Positions 6,708 through 16,110 are shown, counted from the first letter of the stretch. The stretch is 36,262 nt of DNA from Pseudanabaena sp. BC1403 (GCF_002914585.1 NZ_PDDM01000038.1:1-36262); one strand, 5' to 3'. Made by a program: numbers and translations. Notes: a model not told the origin generated them from the letters alone.

Positions 6708-8360
6708 ATGGCTTCCATATACAAAACATTTGGCGCTGGTAACGATACTATTCAACTAGCGAACCCAGGTGCAGATGCGCTCTTTATTGATGGAGGAGCT
6801 GGTGATGATCGTCTCATCCTCAATTTCGGGCTTGGTGATGTTGGTACTGGTATGACTTTCGGCGCTACTACTTTCGGCACTGGAGTTGCCCGTCGATCTA
6901 CTCTTGGTACAAATTCAACATCTTTGGATTACACATCATTCACCAATGTTGAGAATTTCAACATCTCAGGAACTAGCAAAGATGACAGCATCGTTGTTTC
7001 CTATGGAAATAATACGATTCGGACTGGTGCTGGTAATGACAGGGTGACAATCAATGCTGGGAGTTATGGTGTTAACTCCAATCGTGGTTTTGTGGATGGT
7101 GGATCGGGATTTGATTTTCTGACTGTTGATCTTTCTTCACAAACGAATGATCTCAGTTTTTCCAGCCTCCAAAATATGCGTTCACTTGGTGTATTTGCAG
7201 CAACTAATTTTGAGCAGTTTGATATCAAAACTGGTAGTGGTAACGATACGGTTATCCAATCTGCAATCATCAATGGTGCGGTTCTGAGAGCTAATGATGT
7301 CATCAGGACTGGAGCTGGTAATGACATTATCAATGCAGGATTGGGTGACGATAGTGTTTATGGTGGTGATGGGATCGATCGCCTCATTGCCGATTTTTCC
7401 ATTGTTGATACGGGTAGTGGGCTAACTTTCAATGGTGGTACTCAATTTGGCTCTGCTTTCCGTAATGTCAGTAGTACGAGTAGTACTAGATTGGATAGTA
7501 TCTTCTTTGATCGCGTTGAGGAGTTCACGGTTACGGGTACTAGCAAGAATGACACGATTACTACTTATGGTGGTAATGACATCATCAATGGTGGTGCTGG
7601 CAACGACACGATTCGTACTGGTGCTGGGAATGATGTTATCGATGGAGGAGATGGGAACGACATCCTTGATGGTGGTGCTGGGAATGACAAACTCTTTGGT
7701 GGTAAAGGCAGCGACACCTACATTGTTGATAGTATCGGAGATAGTGTTGTTGAACCCATACTCAGCACTGAAATTGACACTGTTGAGGCTTCCATTACCT
7801 ACACTCTAGGACTCAATCTAGAGAATTTAACTCTGACGGGTTCAGGAGCAATTAATGGGACTGGCAATAGTCTTAACAATACTCTGCTTGGTAATTCGCG
7901 CAACAATACTCTGAATGGCGGCGATGGTAATGACACTTTGATTGGTGGTGGTGGTAATGACATTCTCATTGGCGGTGCTGGCAATGATGTCTTGACAGGT
8001 GGAGGTAATAACGATTTATTCCTTTACAACACGAATACTGCATTCAGAAGTGGCGCTGTTGGCATCGATCGCATTACCGACTTTGTAAAAGGAAGCGATA
8101 AGATCGTTCTGGATAAAACTACGTTCACAGCTTTGCAAAGTTTGGCTGCGACTGGTTTTAGTATTGGTAATGAGTTTGCTGTGGTTAGCAGTGATGCTGC
8201 TGCTCAGGCTAGTGCTGCCAAGATTGTCTACAATCAAGGAACTGGTTCATTGTTCTACAATCAAAATGGAGCTAGTGCAGGTTTTGGAACTGGCGCACAG
8301 TTTGCGACTCTGACTAGCAATCCATTACTAGCTGCTTCAGATTTCATTATTCAAGCTTGA
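6708..8360 (+). CDS. RTX calcium-binding secreted protein
   Basis: A 550-residue repeat protein, with GGxGxDxxx nonapeptide clusters at about residues 288-335 and 398-433 and scattered single units such as GAGNDRVTI and GLGDDSVYG. These form calcium-bound parallel beta-rolls outside the cell. A C-terminal segment (about 437-550, beginning NNDLFLYNTNTAF and IDRITDFVKGSDKIVLD) is the usual end of cyanobacterial RTX proteins; type I secretion signals sit at this end. There is no N-terminal signal peptide, as expected for type I export. No protease, lipase or other catalytic domain is visible, so it may be structural, adhesive or an S-layer-like component. No ABC transporter or membrane fusion gene is in the window. 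Its upstream region carries the same motif as the caspase/CHAT genes. Confidence 0.88.
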   Translation: MASIYKTFGAGNDTIQLANPGADALFIDGGAGDDRLILNFGLGDVGTGMTFGATTFGTGVARRSTLGTNSTSLDYTSFTNVENFNISGTSKDDSIVVSYGNNTIRTGAGNDRVTINAGSYGVNSNRGFVDGGSGFDFLTVDLSSQTNDLSFSSLQNMRSLGVFAATNFEQFDIKTGSGNDTVIQSAIINGAVLRANDVIRTGAGNDIINAGLGDDSVYGGDGIDRLIADFSIVDTGSGLTFNGGTQFGSAFRNVSSTSSTRLDSIFFDRVEEFTVTGTSKNDTITTYGGNDIINGGAGNDTIRTGAGNDVIDGGDGNDILDGGAGNDKLFGGKGSDTYIVDSIGDSVVEPILSTEIDTVEASITYTLGLNLENLTLTGSGAINGTGNSLNNTLLGNSRNNTLNGGDGNDTLIGGGGNDILIGGAGNDVLTGGGNNDLFLYNTNTAFRSGAVGIDRITDFVKGSDKIVLDKTTFTALQSLAATGFSIGNEFAVVSSDAAAQASAAKIVYNQGTGSLFYNQNGASAGFGTGAQFATLTSNPLLAASDFIIQA

Positions 8361-8393
8361 GGAATATGGCTATAGCTAATCAAGTCAGGACAT

Positions 8394-8446
8394 AAAACCC
8401 AAAAGAGAGTTGTGGCGCTTTGCGCTACAATTCTCTTTTGGGTTTT
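8394..8446. terminator. Long hairpin after the RTX gene
   Basis: A 53-base inverted repeat runs from AAAACCCAAAAGAGAG through a GCGC-TTT-GCGC turn to CTCTTTTGGGTTTT, with two pairs that would be G-U in RNA. It lies 33 bases after the RTX stop and ends in a T run, so it could terminate transcription. It also has the look of a dispersed intergenic palindrome. Confidence 0.55.
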
Positions 8447-8469
8447 GGCACTTTGCGCTGTAACCCAAA

Positions 8470-8590
8470 CCAAGAACTCAAGTTCTTGGCTAAAAGCTCA
8501 AGTCCACTGAAGTGGACTACAGAATACTTTTAAATAACCTGTTTCAGCGGGGTTGAACTTTTTGCCTGAACTTGAGTTCTTGGCTTAAAT
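8470..8590. repeat. Cluster of short palindromic repeats
   Basis: CCAAGAAC-TCAA-GTTCTTGG (8470-8489) and AGTCCACT-GA-AGTGGACT (8501-8518) are perfect small palindromes. A second GAACTTGAGTTCTTGGCT unit lies near 8568-8586, 98 bases after the first. They look like REP-type intergenic repeats. Confidence 0.5.
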
Positions 8591-8637
8591 CAATAGTCTG
8601 GGCTAAACTTAGCTTCAACAAGAATAACTGCATACTT

Positions 8638-9540
8638 ATGAGCGACCCAACTTGGTATCACGATACGATTGATACGAATGGCATAAAATTGCACTATGTC
8701 ACACAGGGCGAAGGTGCACTGATGTTGTTTTTGCATGGATTCCCAGAATTTTGGTACTCATGGCGGCATCAAATCCCTGAGTTTGCGAAGGATTATAAGG
8801 TTGTGGCTGTTGATCTGCGGGGTTATAACGATAGCGATAAACCACAGGCTCAATCTGCTTATGTGATGTCCGAGTTTGTGGAAGATGTCAAATGTGTAAT
8901 TGAAGGTTTGGGCTATGAAAGTTGTGTTCTTGTTGGTCATGATTGGGGAGGGGCGATCGCATGGTCTTTTGCTTATGCCTATCCTGAGTTGGTGAGTCGT
9001 TTGATTGTGATGAATTTGCCGCATCCTGCTAAGTTTGCGGCTGGGCTAAAGACTCCGCAGCAGATGCTCAAGAGTTGGTATATTGCGTTCTTCCAAATTC
9101 CGTTTTTGCCTGAGTTCTTGATTCAGTTGGATGATTATCGGCTGATTGGGGAGGCTTTTCGTGGGATGGCGATCAATCAGAGTGCTTTTACGGATGCGGA
9201 TATTGAGCAGTATAAGAATGCTTTTGCTAAGCGTGGTGCTTTGACTAGTGCGATTAATTACTATCGCAATCTACCTAATAATCTATCTCAGAAGAAGGTG
9301 TGGGGTATGCTGAAGATGCCGACTTTGATGATTTGGGGTGAGGAGGATCGGGCTTTGGGTAAGGAGCTTACTTATGGGACGGAGGAGTATGTGTTGGATT
9401 TGCGGATTCGCTATATTCCTAATTGCAGTCATTGGGTGCAGCAGGAACAACCGCAGTTGGTCAATCAAATGATGCGTGAGTTTTTGGATGAGGTGAAGTT
9501 ATCTAAGTCCCCTAAATCCCCCAATTCTGGGGGGCTTTGA
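8638..9540 (+). CDS. Alpha/beta hydrolase, epoxide hydrolase / haloacid-dehalogenase-like
   Basis: A 300-residue cytosolic hydrolase. The oxyanion segment HGFPEFWYSW (33-42), the R-G-Y-x-D-S-D-K-P strand (61-69) and the nucleophile elbow VGHDWGG (99-105, D102) identify the epoxide hydrolase/haloalkane-haloacetate dehalogenase branch, where Asp is the nucleophile. The acid is probably D237 (GEEDRAL) and the base H265 (NCSHWVQQ). The cap region (about 130-215) carries WY and YY tyrosine pairs that could polarise an epoxide. The natural substrate is not predictable. The ATG at 8638 begins the conserved fold directly; an upstream TTG would add an unlikely leader made of repeat DNA. The last residues (SPKSPNSGG) are encoded by a CCCCCAATTC-type intergenic repeat that appears to have overrun the 3' end. 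Confidence 0.87.
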   Translation: MSDPTWYHDTIDTNGIKLHYVTQGEGALMLFLHGFPEFWYSWRHQIPEFAKDYKVVAVDLRGYNDSDKPQAQSAYVMSEFVEDVKCVIEGLGYESCVLVGHDWGGAIAWSFAYAYPELVSRLIVMNLPHPAKFAAGLKTPQQMLKSWYIAFFQIPFLPEFLIQLDDYRLIGEAFRGMAINQSAFTDADIEQYKNAFAKRGALTSAINYYRNLPNNLSQKKVWGMLKMPTLMIWGEEDRALGKELTYGTEEYVLDLRIRYIPNCSHWVQQEQPQLVNQMMREFLDEVKLSKSPKSPNSGGL

Positions 9541-9589
9541 AAGACTTTTATTTTCTTGTTCCCCCAGAATTGGGGGCTAGGGGGCGAAT
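9518..9589. repeat. REP-like palindromes, with one half of a 42-bp long-distance inverted repeat
   Basis: Two facing palindromes, CCCCCAATTCTGGGGGG (9518-9534) and CCCCCAGAATTGGGGG (9561-9576), overlap and follow the hydrolase stop codon. Bases 9548-9589 are found exactly, in reverse complement, at 36135-36176. They could also act as a terminator hairpin. Confidence 0.7.
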
Positions 9590-9614
9590 AACGGTCATTT
9601 TTCCTTTTTCCTTG

Positions 9615-9650
9615 AAAACTGCATATGCTTGGTGGGGTGAAATGTATGTA
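9615..9650 (+). promoter_or_regulatory. Shared upstream motif, copy B (TPR-CHAT 9683)
   Basis: AAAACTGCATATGC (9615-9628) and TGTATGTA (9643-9650) are separated by 15 bases after CATATG, and are preceded by a TTTTTCCTTG pyrimidine run. The match continues as AGATCGTAA, almost the same as copies C and G. Confidence 0.65.
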
Positions 9651-9682
9651 AGATCGTAATCATGCAGATCGGAGATATGGCT

Positions 9683-12433
9683 ATGAATCTGAAATCTCGC
9701 AAAGGTGATGTTAGGGCTTCTCGTTTTTATGCATTGGCGTTTGTGGCTCTGACTGGGATTTTGGGCATGGTGTCGCCGCCTGATTTGGATTTGATGACGG
9801 CACAGGCACAAAGGACTCAAGACCGCGAAGCAGAGGCAGATCGGCTGATTAATCAAGGGACTCAGCAAAGAAGAATCGGTCAGTTTGAGTCAGCATTGCA
9901 GTCATATCAACAAGCTCTGATTATCTATCGCGAAATTAAATTTAGGCAAGGAGAACTGTGGGCATTAGGAGGAATAGGAAACGTTTACAATAACCTCGGC
10001 AAATATGACAAAGCGATCGAGTACCAATTGCAAAGCTTAGCGATCACGCAGGAACTCAAAGACCGTCTCGGTGAGGGAGCAGCGCTGGGAAATCTGGGAA
10101 TCGCTTACTATTTCCTCGGCAAATATGACAAAGCGATTGAGTTCCAACTGCAAAGCTTAGCGATCACGCGGGAACTCAAAGACCGTCTCGGTGAGGGACA
10201 CTCACTGGGGAATCTGGGAATCGCTTACGATTCTCTCGGCAAATATGACAAAGCGATCGAGTCCCAACTGCAAAGCTTAGCGATCAAGCGGGAACTCAAA
10301 GACCGTAACGGTGAGGGAAACTCACTGGGAGGTCTGGGAAACGCTTATTATTCCCTCGGAAAATATGACAAAGCGATCGAGTTCCATCTGCAAAGCTTAG
10401 CGATCGCGCGGGAAATTAAAAACCGTCTCGGTGAGGGACAAACGCTGGGAAATCTGGGAACCACTTACCGAAACCTCGGAAAATATGACAAAGCGATCGA
10501 GTTCCATCTGCAAAGCTTAGCGATTTCGCGGGAAATCAAAGACCGTCTCGGTGAGGGAGCAGCGCTGGGAAATCTGGGAACCGCTCACCGAAACCTCGGA
10601 AAATATGACAAAGCGATCGAGTTCTTTCTGCAAAGCTTAGCGATCACGCGGGAAATCAAAGACCGTCTCGGTGAGGGAAAGGCTCTGAATAATTTAGCAG
10701 TTGCCTACGAAAAACTAAATCGCGATCAAGAAGCAATGATTTCTTATCAGCAATCATTGACCATTGCTAGAGAGATCGGCAATAGAAGTGACGAAGGTTT
10801 AGCTCTCTCAAATCTAGGAAATGTATTATCCAAAGCAAAGCGTCCCGAATTAGCAATTCTCTTTTACAAACAATCGATCAACGTCCGCGAAGCGATCCGC
10901 AAAGACATCAACAAACTCGATAAAGACATCCAAAAATCCTATTTAGCCACAGTCGAAGACACCTATCGCAATCTTGCCGACTTACTTCTCAAACAAGACC
11001 GCATCCTCGAAGCCCAACAAGTCCTCGACCTGCTCAAAGTCGAAGAACTCAACGAATACCTCCGCATCCCCACCCGCAGCAGCCAAACCGAGCAAGGAAC
11101 AGAACTGCGAACTCCAGAAAAAACCTTCATCGCCCTTGCCCTAGAACTCGACGGACTGCAAAAGCGTAAACTCGTCAATAACATCACCGCCGCCGAACAA
11201 GTAAGACTGAATCAACTTGTCAAATCTGAACAAGAACAACAAAATCAATTCATCGCCTTTCTCGATAGCGATCCCGTTCAAACCCTAGTCGATGAACTGC
11301 GCCTCAAGGAAAGACAACAAAACGTCGATATTACCAACAACTTTCAAAAGATCCGCAGCAGCATTCTTAAACAATATCCCAACGCTGTCCTCCTCTATCC
11401 CCTCATCCTCGAAGACCGTCTCGAACTAATTCTGCTTACCGCCAAAACCACACCGATCCGCCGCACCATCAACATCAAACGCGAAAAGCTGAATCAAGAA
11501 ATTGCAGATTTTCTAGCAGGACTCAGAGACTCAGGCTCCGAAGATGTCAAAAAACCTGCACAGCAAATGTATACATGGCTGATCAAACCCTTTGAAACAG
11601 AACTAGCCGAACTAAAAATCGACACAATCATCTATGCTCCCGATGGACAATTGCGCTATATTCCCCTCGCGGCTCTCCACGATGGCAAACAATGGCTCAT
11701 CGAAAAATATCGCGTCAACAACATCACTGCCGCATCTTTGATGGATTTTAATAAACCACCGATCGCCACACCCAAGATCTTTGCTGGAGCCTTTGGTAAC
11801 GTCAATAAACAAGGCTTCTCAGGACTACCCGCCACCCTCACCGAAGTCAAAAAAATCGCCGATCGCTTTCCCAATACCACCACCCTTGTCGAAACCGCTT
11901 TCACCAAAGAATTAACCACCACCAACTCCAATTCCTACACCATTCTCCACTTAGCGACTCATGGACAACTCTCCACTGGTGATCCCAAAGATTCTTTCAT
12001 TATCTTTGGCGATGGCGAAAAAGCGACAATTAAAGATATTCGCTCATGGGCTTTAACCAATGTGGATTTAGTGGTGTTAAGTGCCTGTCAGTCAGGACTT
12101 GGAGCCAAGTTAGGTTCAGGAGTTGAGATCCTCGGTTTAGGCTATCAAATGCAAGCCGCAGGAGCCAGAGTTGCGATCGCCTCACTCTGGAAAGTCGATG
12201 ATGCGGGTACTCAAGCTTTAATGGAAGCTTTTTATGGTGAACTAAAAAAAGGCGATGTCTCCATTGTCGAAGCATTACGCAGAGCGCAGATTGCGATGAT
12301 TAATAGCGACAAGATGGCAACAAATAATAGCGATCGAGCTGGCGTTAGAGTTGTGGGAACTGTGCCAAGTTCCTCGACATTATCCCATCCCTACTACTGG
12401 TCAGCATTTTTTGCGATCGGTAATGGGTTATAA
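9683..12433 (+). CDS. Exported TPR-CHAT protease-like protein 1
   Basis: 916 residues: a signal peptide (hydrophobic stretch about 18-32, cleavage near AQAQ), about nine tetratricopeptide repeats of 40 residues (consensus GKYDKAIEFQLQSLAI.RE.KDRLGEG), a helical linker and a C-terminal CHAT domain. CHAT is a caspase-like cysteine peptidase fold; the dyad is present as H760 (LATHG) and C802 (LSACQS). The protein ends SHPYYWSAFFAIGNGL, a signature shared by the other TPR-CHAT proteins here. It would act in the periplasm or outside the cell; the TPRs probably bind a partner or substrate. ATG 9683 is chosen over 9662 and 9677: GGAG lies 8 bases upstream, and the ATGAATCT start is conserved in two paralogues. 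Substrate unknown. Confidence 0.88.
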   Translation: MNLKSRKGDVRASRFYALAFVALTGILGMVSPPDLDLMTAQAQRTQDREAEADRLINQGTQQRRIGQFESALQSYQQALIIYREIKFRQGELWALGGIGNVYNNLGKYDKAIEYQLQSLAITQELKDRLGEGAALGNLGIAYYFLGKYDKAIEFQLQSLAITRELKDRLGEGHSLGNLGIAYDSLGKYDKAIESQLQSLAIKRELKDRNGEGNSLGGLGNAYYSLGKYDKAIEFHLQSLAIAREIKNRLGEGQTLGNLGTTYRNLGKYDKAIEFHLQSLAISREIKDRLGEGAALGNLGTAHRNLGKYDKAIEFFLQSLAITREIKDRLGEGKALNNLAVAYEKLNRDQEAMISYQQSLTIAREIGNRSDEGLALSNLGNVLSKAKRPELAILFYKQSINVREAIRKDINKLDKDIQKSYLATVEDTYRNLADLLLKQDRILEAQQVLDLLKVEELNEYLRIPTRSSQTEQGTELRTPEKTFIALALELDGLQKRKLVNNITAAEQVRLNQLVKSEQEQQNQFIAFLDSDPVQTLVDELRLKERQQNVDITNNFQKIRSSILKQYPNAVLLYPLILEDRLELILLTAKTTPIRRTINIKREKLNQEIADFLAGLRDSGSEDVKKPAQQMYTWLIKPFETELAELKIDTIIYAPDGQLRYIPLAALHDGKQWLIEKYRVNNITAASLMDFNKPPIATPKIFAGAFGNVNKQGFSGLPATLTEVKKIADRFPNTTTLVETAFTKELTTTNSNSYTILHLATHGQLSTGDPKDSFIIFGDGEKATIKDIRSWALTNVDLVVLSACQSGLGAKLGSGVEILGLGYQMQAAGARVAIASLWKVDDAGTQALMEAFYGELKKGDVSIVEALRRAQIAMINSDKMATNNSDRAGVRVVGTVPSSSTLSHPYYWSAFFAIGNGL

Positions 12434-12517
12434 GCCATAATCACGCAAAAACTACATGTTTTTTTTGCGATCGCTTGAACTTTGCAGAATGCGATCGCGG
12501 TTCGGTAATATAGACTG

Positions 12518-12562
12518 ATGCGTACTGACACCATCTTCTTTCAGCTATTTCAAACCTTATGA
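12518..12562 (+). pseudogene. Remnant of a DUF2887/Rpn-type nuclease gene start
   Basis: This frame reads MRTDTIFFQLFQT and then Leu-stop. The first 13 residues are identical to the start of the intact gene at 26268. Beyond that the similarity vanishes into palindromic repeat sequence. It is a decapitated copy left in the spacer before TPR-CHAT 2. Confidence 0.75.
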
Positions 12563-12589
12563 TGGCTTATTGTTTATCGCATTACAGAT

Positions 12590-12640
12590 CGTTAATCGCG
12601 GTGATTTGCGTAAATGGTGGCGGTAATGCTGCGTCCCTAC
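12590..12640. repeat. Degenerate half of the 65-bp palindromic element
   Basis: GGTAATGCTGCGTCCCTAC (12622-12640), preceded by GCGTAAATGGTGGC, matches the right arm of the palindromes at 16155, 27305 and 30476; the left arm is decayed. Together with the nuclease-gene remnant and motif copy C it fills most of the 312-base spacer 12434-12745. Confidence 0.5.
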
Positions 12641-12677
12641 GGTAATTTTTTCCTTTTTCCTTTTTCCCTTTTCCTTG

Positions 12678-12713
12678 AAAACTGCATATGCTCGATCGCT
12701 TGATATGTATGTA
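12678..12713 (+). promoter_or_regulatory. Shared upstream motif, copy C (TPR-CHAT 12746)
   Basis: AAAACTGCATATGCTCG (12678-12694) and TGTATGTA (12706-12713) are separated by 15 bases after CATATG, followed by GAATCGTAAGC. A CCTTTTTCC run precedes it. From here to the start codon the sequence is nearly identical to copy G at 27489. Confidence 0.67.
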
Positions 12714-12745
12714 GAATCGTAAGCACGCAAATCGGAGTTATTGCT

Positions 12746-15700
12746 ATGAATCTACGCTCACGCTACGGACAGTCATTGTCGGCTATTTCTCTGGTTGTTT
12801 GTCCTTTGTTGGTGTCTGTTGTGACTTTGCCAGAGGTTGTTTTTGGGGCTGAGGTGCAGGAGTTAAGATCGCATTTGGGGTTGGTGGCACAGGCAACGAC
12901 GGCGCGCAAAGCCGAGATAGATCGTCTGAGACGGTTGGGAAATCAGCAGTATTCTAAGAGGCAGTATCGTGAAGCATTTCAATCATGGGAACAATCCCTA
13001 CAAATTTATCGAGAAATTGGCGATCTCTATGGTGAGGCAACGTTACTCAATAATTTGGGACTTGCATACAATAATATTGGACAGTATCAAAAGGCGATTG
13101 ATTTCTATCAGCAATCCTTAGCGATCTTCAAGAAAACAGGCAATCATAATGGAGAGACAACGTCTCTCAATAATTTGGGACTTGCATACAATAATATTGG
13201 ACAGTATCAAAAGGCGATTGATTTCTATCAGCAATCCTTAGCAATCAAAAAGCAAATCGGCGATCGCAATGGCGAGGCAACGTCATTTAATAATTTAGGT
13301 GCTGCATATAACCATCTCGGACAGTATCAAAAGGCGATTGATTTCTATCAGCAATCCTTAGAGATTTTTAAGAAAATCGGCGATCCTAATGGTGAGGCAA
13401 CTTCACTAAATAATTTGGCTGCTGCATATAGATCTCTTGGACAGTATCAGAATGCGATTGATTTCTATCAGCAATCCTTGGAGATTTTTAAGAAAGTCGG
13501 CAATCGAAGGGGGGAGGCAACTTCGATCAATAGTTTAGGTACTGTATACAACTATCTTGGACAGTACCAGAAAGCAATTGGTTTCTATCAGCAATCCTTA
13601 GAGATCCGAAAGAAAATAGGCGATCGTAACGGGCAGGCAACATCTCTCGGTAATTTGGGTACTGCATATAAATATCTTGGACAATATCAGAAGTCGATTG
13701 ATTTTTATCTGCAATCCTTAGCAATCAACAAAGAAATTGGTGATCGTAATGGTGAGGCAACTTCACTTAATAATTTGGGACTTGTATACAATGATATCGG
13801 AAAATATGAGAAGGCAATTGATTTTTATCTGCAATCTTTGGTAATCACAAAACAAATCAGATATCGCAATGGTGAGGCAACATCTCTCGGTAATTTGGGT
13901 GGTACATACAATTACCTTGGACAGTATCAGAAGGCAATTGATTTTTATCTACAATCTTTGGCAATCACAAAACAAATTGGTGATCGAAATGGTGAAGCAA
14001 GGTCACTCAACAATTTAGGACTTGCCTATAGATATCTTGGACAGTATCAGAAAGCAATTGATTTTTATCTGCAATCTTTGGCGATCCAAAAGGAAATTGG
14101 CTATCGTAGCGGTGAGGGAACTTCACTTAATAATTTGGGACTTGTATACAATGATATCGGACAATATGAGAAGGCAATTGATTTTTATCTGCAATCTTTG
14201 GCAGTACAAAAGGAAATTGGCTATCGTAGTGGTGAGGGAACGACAGTTAATAATTTAGGACTTGCATACAACTACCTTGGACAGTATCAGAAGGCAATTG
14301 ATTTCTTTCAGGAATCTCTGGTAATTTCAAAGCAAGTCGGCAATCGTGACGGGGAAGGTCTATCTCTTAGTAATCTAGGTGGATTATTTGTAAAAAGAAA
14401 ACAACCTGAACTTGCCATTCTCTTTTACAAACAATCGATCAACGTCCGCGAAGCAATCCGCAAAGATATTCGCAAACTCGATCAAGATATCCAGAAATCC
14501 TATTTAAACACTGTTGAAGGTTCCTATCGCCGCCTTGCCGATCTCCTCCTCAAACAAGGACGAATCATGGAAGCATTACAAGTCCTTGACCTCCTCAAAG
14601 TCCAAGAACTCCAAGACTTTTTCAAAGATGTCAAAGGCAACGAAAAAACTGCCCAAGGCATTGAACTACTCAACGAAGAAAAAGAATTTTGGCAGAGCTA
14701 TAGCAAACAGAACATTGACTTGACCACAGCCAACACCCCGCAAATCTTGCAACAACTCCGCCAAACCGCCCCAGCCCAAAACATCAAACTCGCCGCCTAC
14801 AAAGACCTGCAAACCAGACTCCAAAAACTAGGCTCCAACTCCGCACTCCTCTATCCCCTCATTCTCGAAGACCGCCTCGAACTCGTTCTCTTTGTCCCCA
14901 ACGCACCACCGATTAGCCGCACTGTCAAAGTCACCCAAGCAGAACTAATCAAAGTAGCCGAACAATTTCGCGAAGACATCCAAAAGCCAAACTCCTTAGC
15001 AGTCCTAGATCCAGCTAATAAACTCTATAACTGGATGATCGAACCGATCGCTAATGACCTCAAACAAGCCAACATCCAAACGATCATCTATGCCCCAGAC
15101 GGCGTAATGCGTCATGTTCCCCTTGCTGCCCTCTACGATGGCAAACAATGGCTGGTGGAAAAATATCGCATCAACTACATCACCGCCCTCAGCCTCACCA
15201 ACATCGACCCACAAATCCAACAAGCCCCGCGCATCCTCGCAGGAGCCTTCACCGATCGCAGTGGCATTGTGAAAATTGGCGATAAAAATATTTCCTTTAG
15301 TTCTCTTCCCGCCGCTCTACCTGAAGTCGAGAATCTGGTTACCAACTTTCCTAATACCACCAAACTAGTTGACAAAGATTTCAATCGAAAGGCGATCGCA
15401 TCCGACAATCTCAACCAATACAACATCATCCACTTTGCCACCCATGCCCACCTCGTCGCAGGTTCGCCCGAAGACTCTTTTGTCTTGCTGAATAACAATG
15501 AATATGTGACTCTGCGACAGGTTAAGGATTGGAAATTACCCAACGTCGGACTAGCAGTATTTAGCGCCTGTCAGACTGCTTTAGGCGGCAAATTAAGTAG
15601 CGGTATTGAAATCATCGGCTTTGGCTATCAGTTACAACAGGCTCAAGCGAGAGCTTCAATTGCCACCCTTTGGGAAATCAGCGATGGTGGTACACAAGCT

Positions 15701-15919
15701 TTGATGGGCAAGTTTTATGAAAGGATGAAACTCACCAGTTCTTCGGCGGAGGCGCTACAGCAAGCTCAGATTGACCTAATCCGCAGCAATGGCAAAAGTA
15801 CTGACGAAAAACGCGCTGGTGTGCGAATTACTTGGCAAGGCATCAAACCAGAAATCGAAAGCCAACTCAATCATCCCTATTACTGGGCTCCTTTTATCCT
15901 GATTGGGAATGGATTTTAG
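12746..15919 (+). CDS. Exported TPR-CHAT protease-like protein 2
   Basis: 1057 residues. The signal peptide has its hydrophobic core at about 13-32 and is followed by a short spacer (VQELRSHLGLVAQAT). About 13 TPR units of 40 residues follow, of the GQYQKAIDFYQQSLAI.K.IGDRNGEATSLNNLG type, then a linker and a C-terminal CHAT domain with H900 (FATHA) and C942 (FSACQT). Both catalytic residues are kept, although the residue after the His is Ala rather than Gly. It ends HPYYWAPFILIGNGF. The gene stands alone behind motif copy C, with GGAG 8 bases before the ATG. The signal peptide is nearly the same as that of the 27558 protein, whereas the TPR repeats match the 16385 protein, which points to domain exchange. 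Location periplasmic or secreted; substrate unknown. Confidence 0.88.
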   Translation: MNLRSRYGQSLSAISLVVCPLLVSVVTLPEVVFGAEVQELRSHLGLVAQATTARKAEIDRLRRLGNQQYSKRQYREAFQSWEQSLQIYREIGDLYGEATLLNNLGLAYNNIGQYQKAIDFYQQSLAIFKKTGNHNGETTSLNNLGLAYNNIGQYQKAIDFYQQSLAIKKQIGDRNGEATSFNNLGAAYNHLGQYQKAIDFYQQSLEIFKKIGDPNGEATSLNNLAAAYRSLGQYQNAIDFYQQSLEIFKKVGNRRGEATSINSLGTVYNYLGQYQKAIGFYQQSLEIRKKIGDRNGQATSLGNLGTAYKYLGQYQKSIDFYLQSLAINKEIGDRNGEATSLNNLGLVYNDIGKYEKAIDFYLQSLVITKQIRYRNGEATSLGNLGGTYNYLGQYQKAIDFYLQSLAITKQIGDRNGEARSLNNLGLAYRYLGQYQKAIDFYLQSLAIQKEIGYRSGEGTSLNNLGLVYNDIGQYEKAIDFYLQSLAVQKEIGYRSGEGTTVNNLGLAYNYLGQYQKAIDFFQESLVISKQVGNRDGEGLSLSNLGGLFVKRKQPELAILFYKQSINVREAIRKDIRKLDQDIQKSYLNTVEGSYRRLADLLLKQGRIMEALQVLDLLKVQELQDFFKDVKGNEKTAQGIELLNEEKEFWQSYSKQNIDLTTANTPQILQQLRQTAPAQNIKLAAYKDLQTRLQKLGSNSALLYPLILEDRLELVLFVPNAPPISRTVKVTQAELIKVAEQFREDIQKPNSLAVLDPANKLYNWMIEPIANDLKQANIQTIIYAPDGVMRHVPLAALYDGKQWLVEKYRINYITALSLTNIDPQIQQAPRILAGAFTDRSGIVKIGDKNISFSSLPAALPEVENLVTNFPNTTKLVDKDFNRKAIASDNLNQYNIIHFATHAHLVAGSPEDSFVLLNNNEYVTLRQVKDWKLPNVGLAVFSACQTALGGKLSSGIEIIGFGYQLQQAQARASIATLWEISDGGTQALMGKFYERMKLTSSSAEALQQAQIDLIRSNGKSTDEKRAGVRITWQGIKPEIESQLNHPYYWAPFILIGNGF

Positions 15920-15923
15920 TTTT

Positions 15924-15988
15924 GGGTGCAGCATTATCGTTTGGCGATCGCGATGGTATGCGTAAATGGTGGTGGTAATGCTTTGCGA
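15924..15988. repeat. Degenerate copy of the 65-bp palindromic element
   Basis: The arms GGGTGCAGCATTATC (15924-15938) and GGTAATGCTTTGCGA (15974-15988) are imperfect versions of the GGGCGAAGCATTACC arms elsewhere, at the same 65-base overall length. It directly follows the TPR-CHAT 2 stop codon, within the 465-base spacer 15920-16384. Confidence 0.55.
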
Positions 15989-16046
15989 TGATTTTTGATG
16001 GGATGGTCAAAATTTCTATTGCCATCAACACCAATAATCTGTAGGG

Positions 16047-16110
16047 GTAAAGCATTTGCGACACAATTTTTAAACTCTTCACAAAAAATCTCTGTACGCA
16101 AATGCTTTAC
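16047..16110. repeat. Palindromic element type 2, copy a
   Basis: The perfect 14-base arms GTAAAGCATTTGCG (16047-16060) and CGCAAATGCTTTAC (16097-16110) enclose a loop with AAACTCTTCACA. A second copy with compensating arm changes (GTCAAGC… with GCTTGAC) is at 27199. The paired changes suggest that the hairpin itself is maintained. Confidence 0.75.

Noticed and set aside
8628-8640. AACTGCATACTTATG before the alpha/beta hydrolase as a ninth regulon motif
   Set aside because: Only the first half is present and it runs directly into the start codon, leaving no room for a second half or a transcription start.
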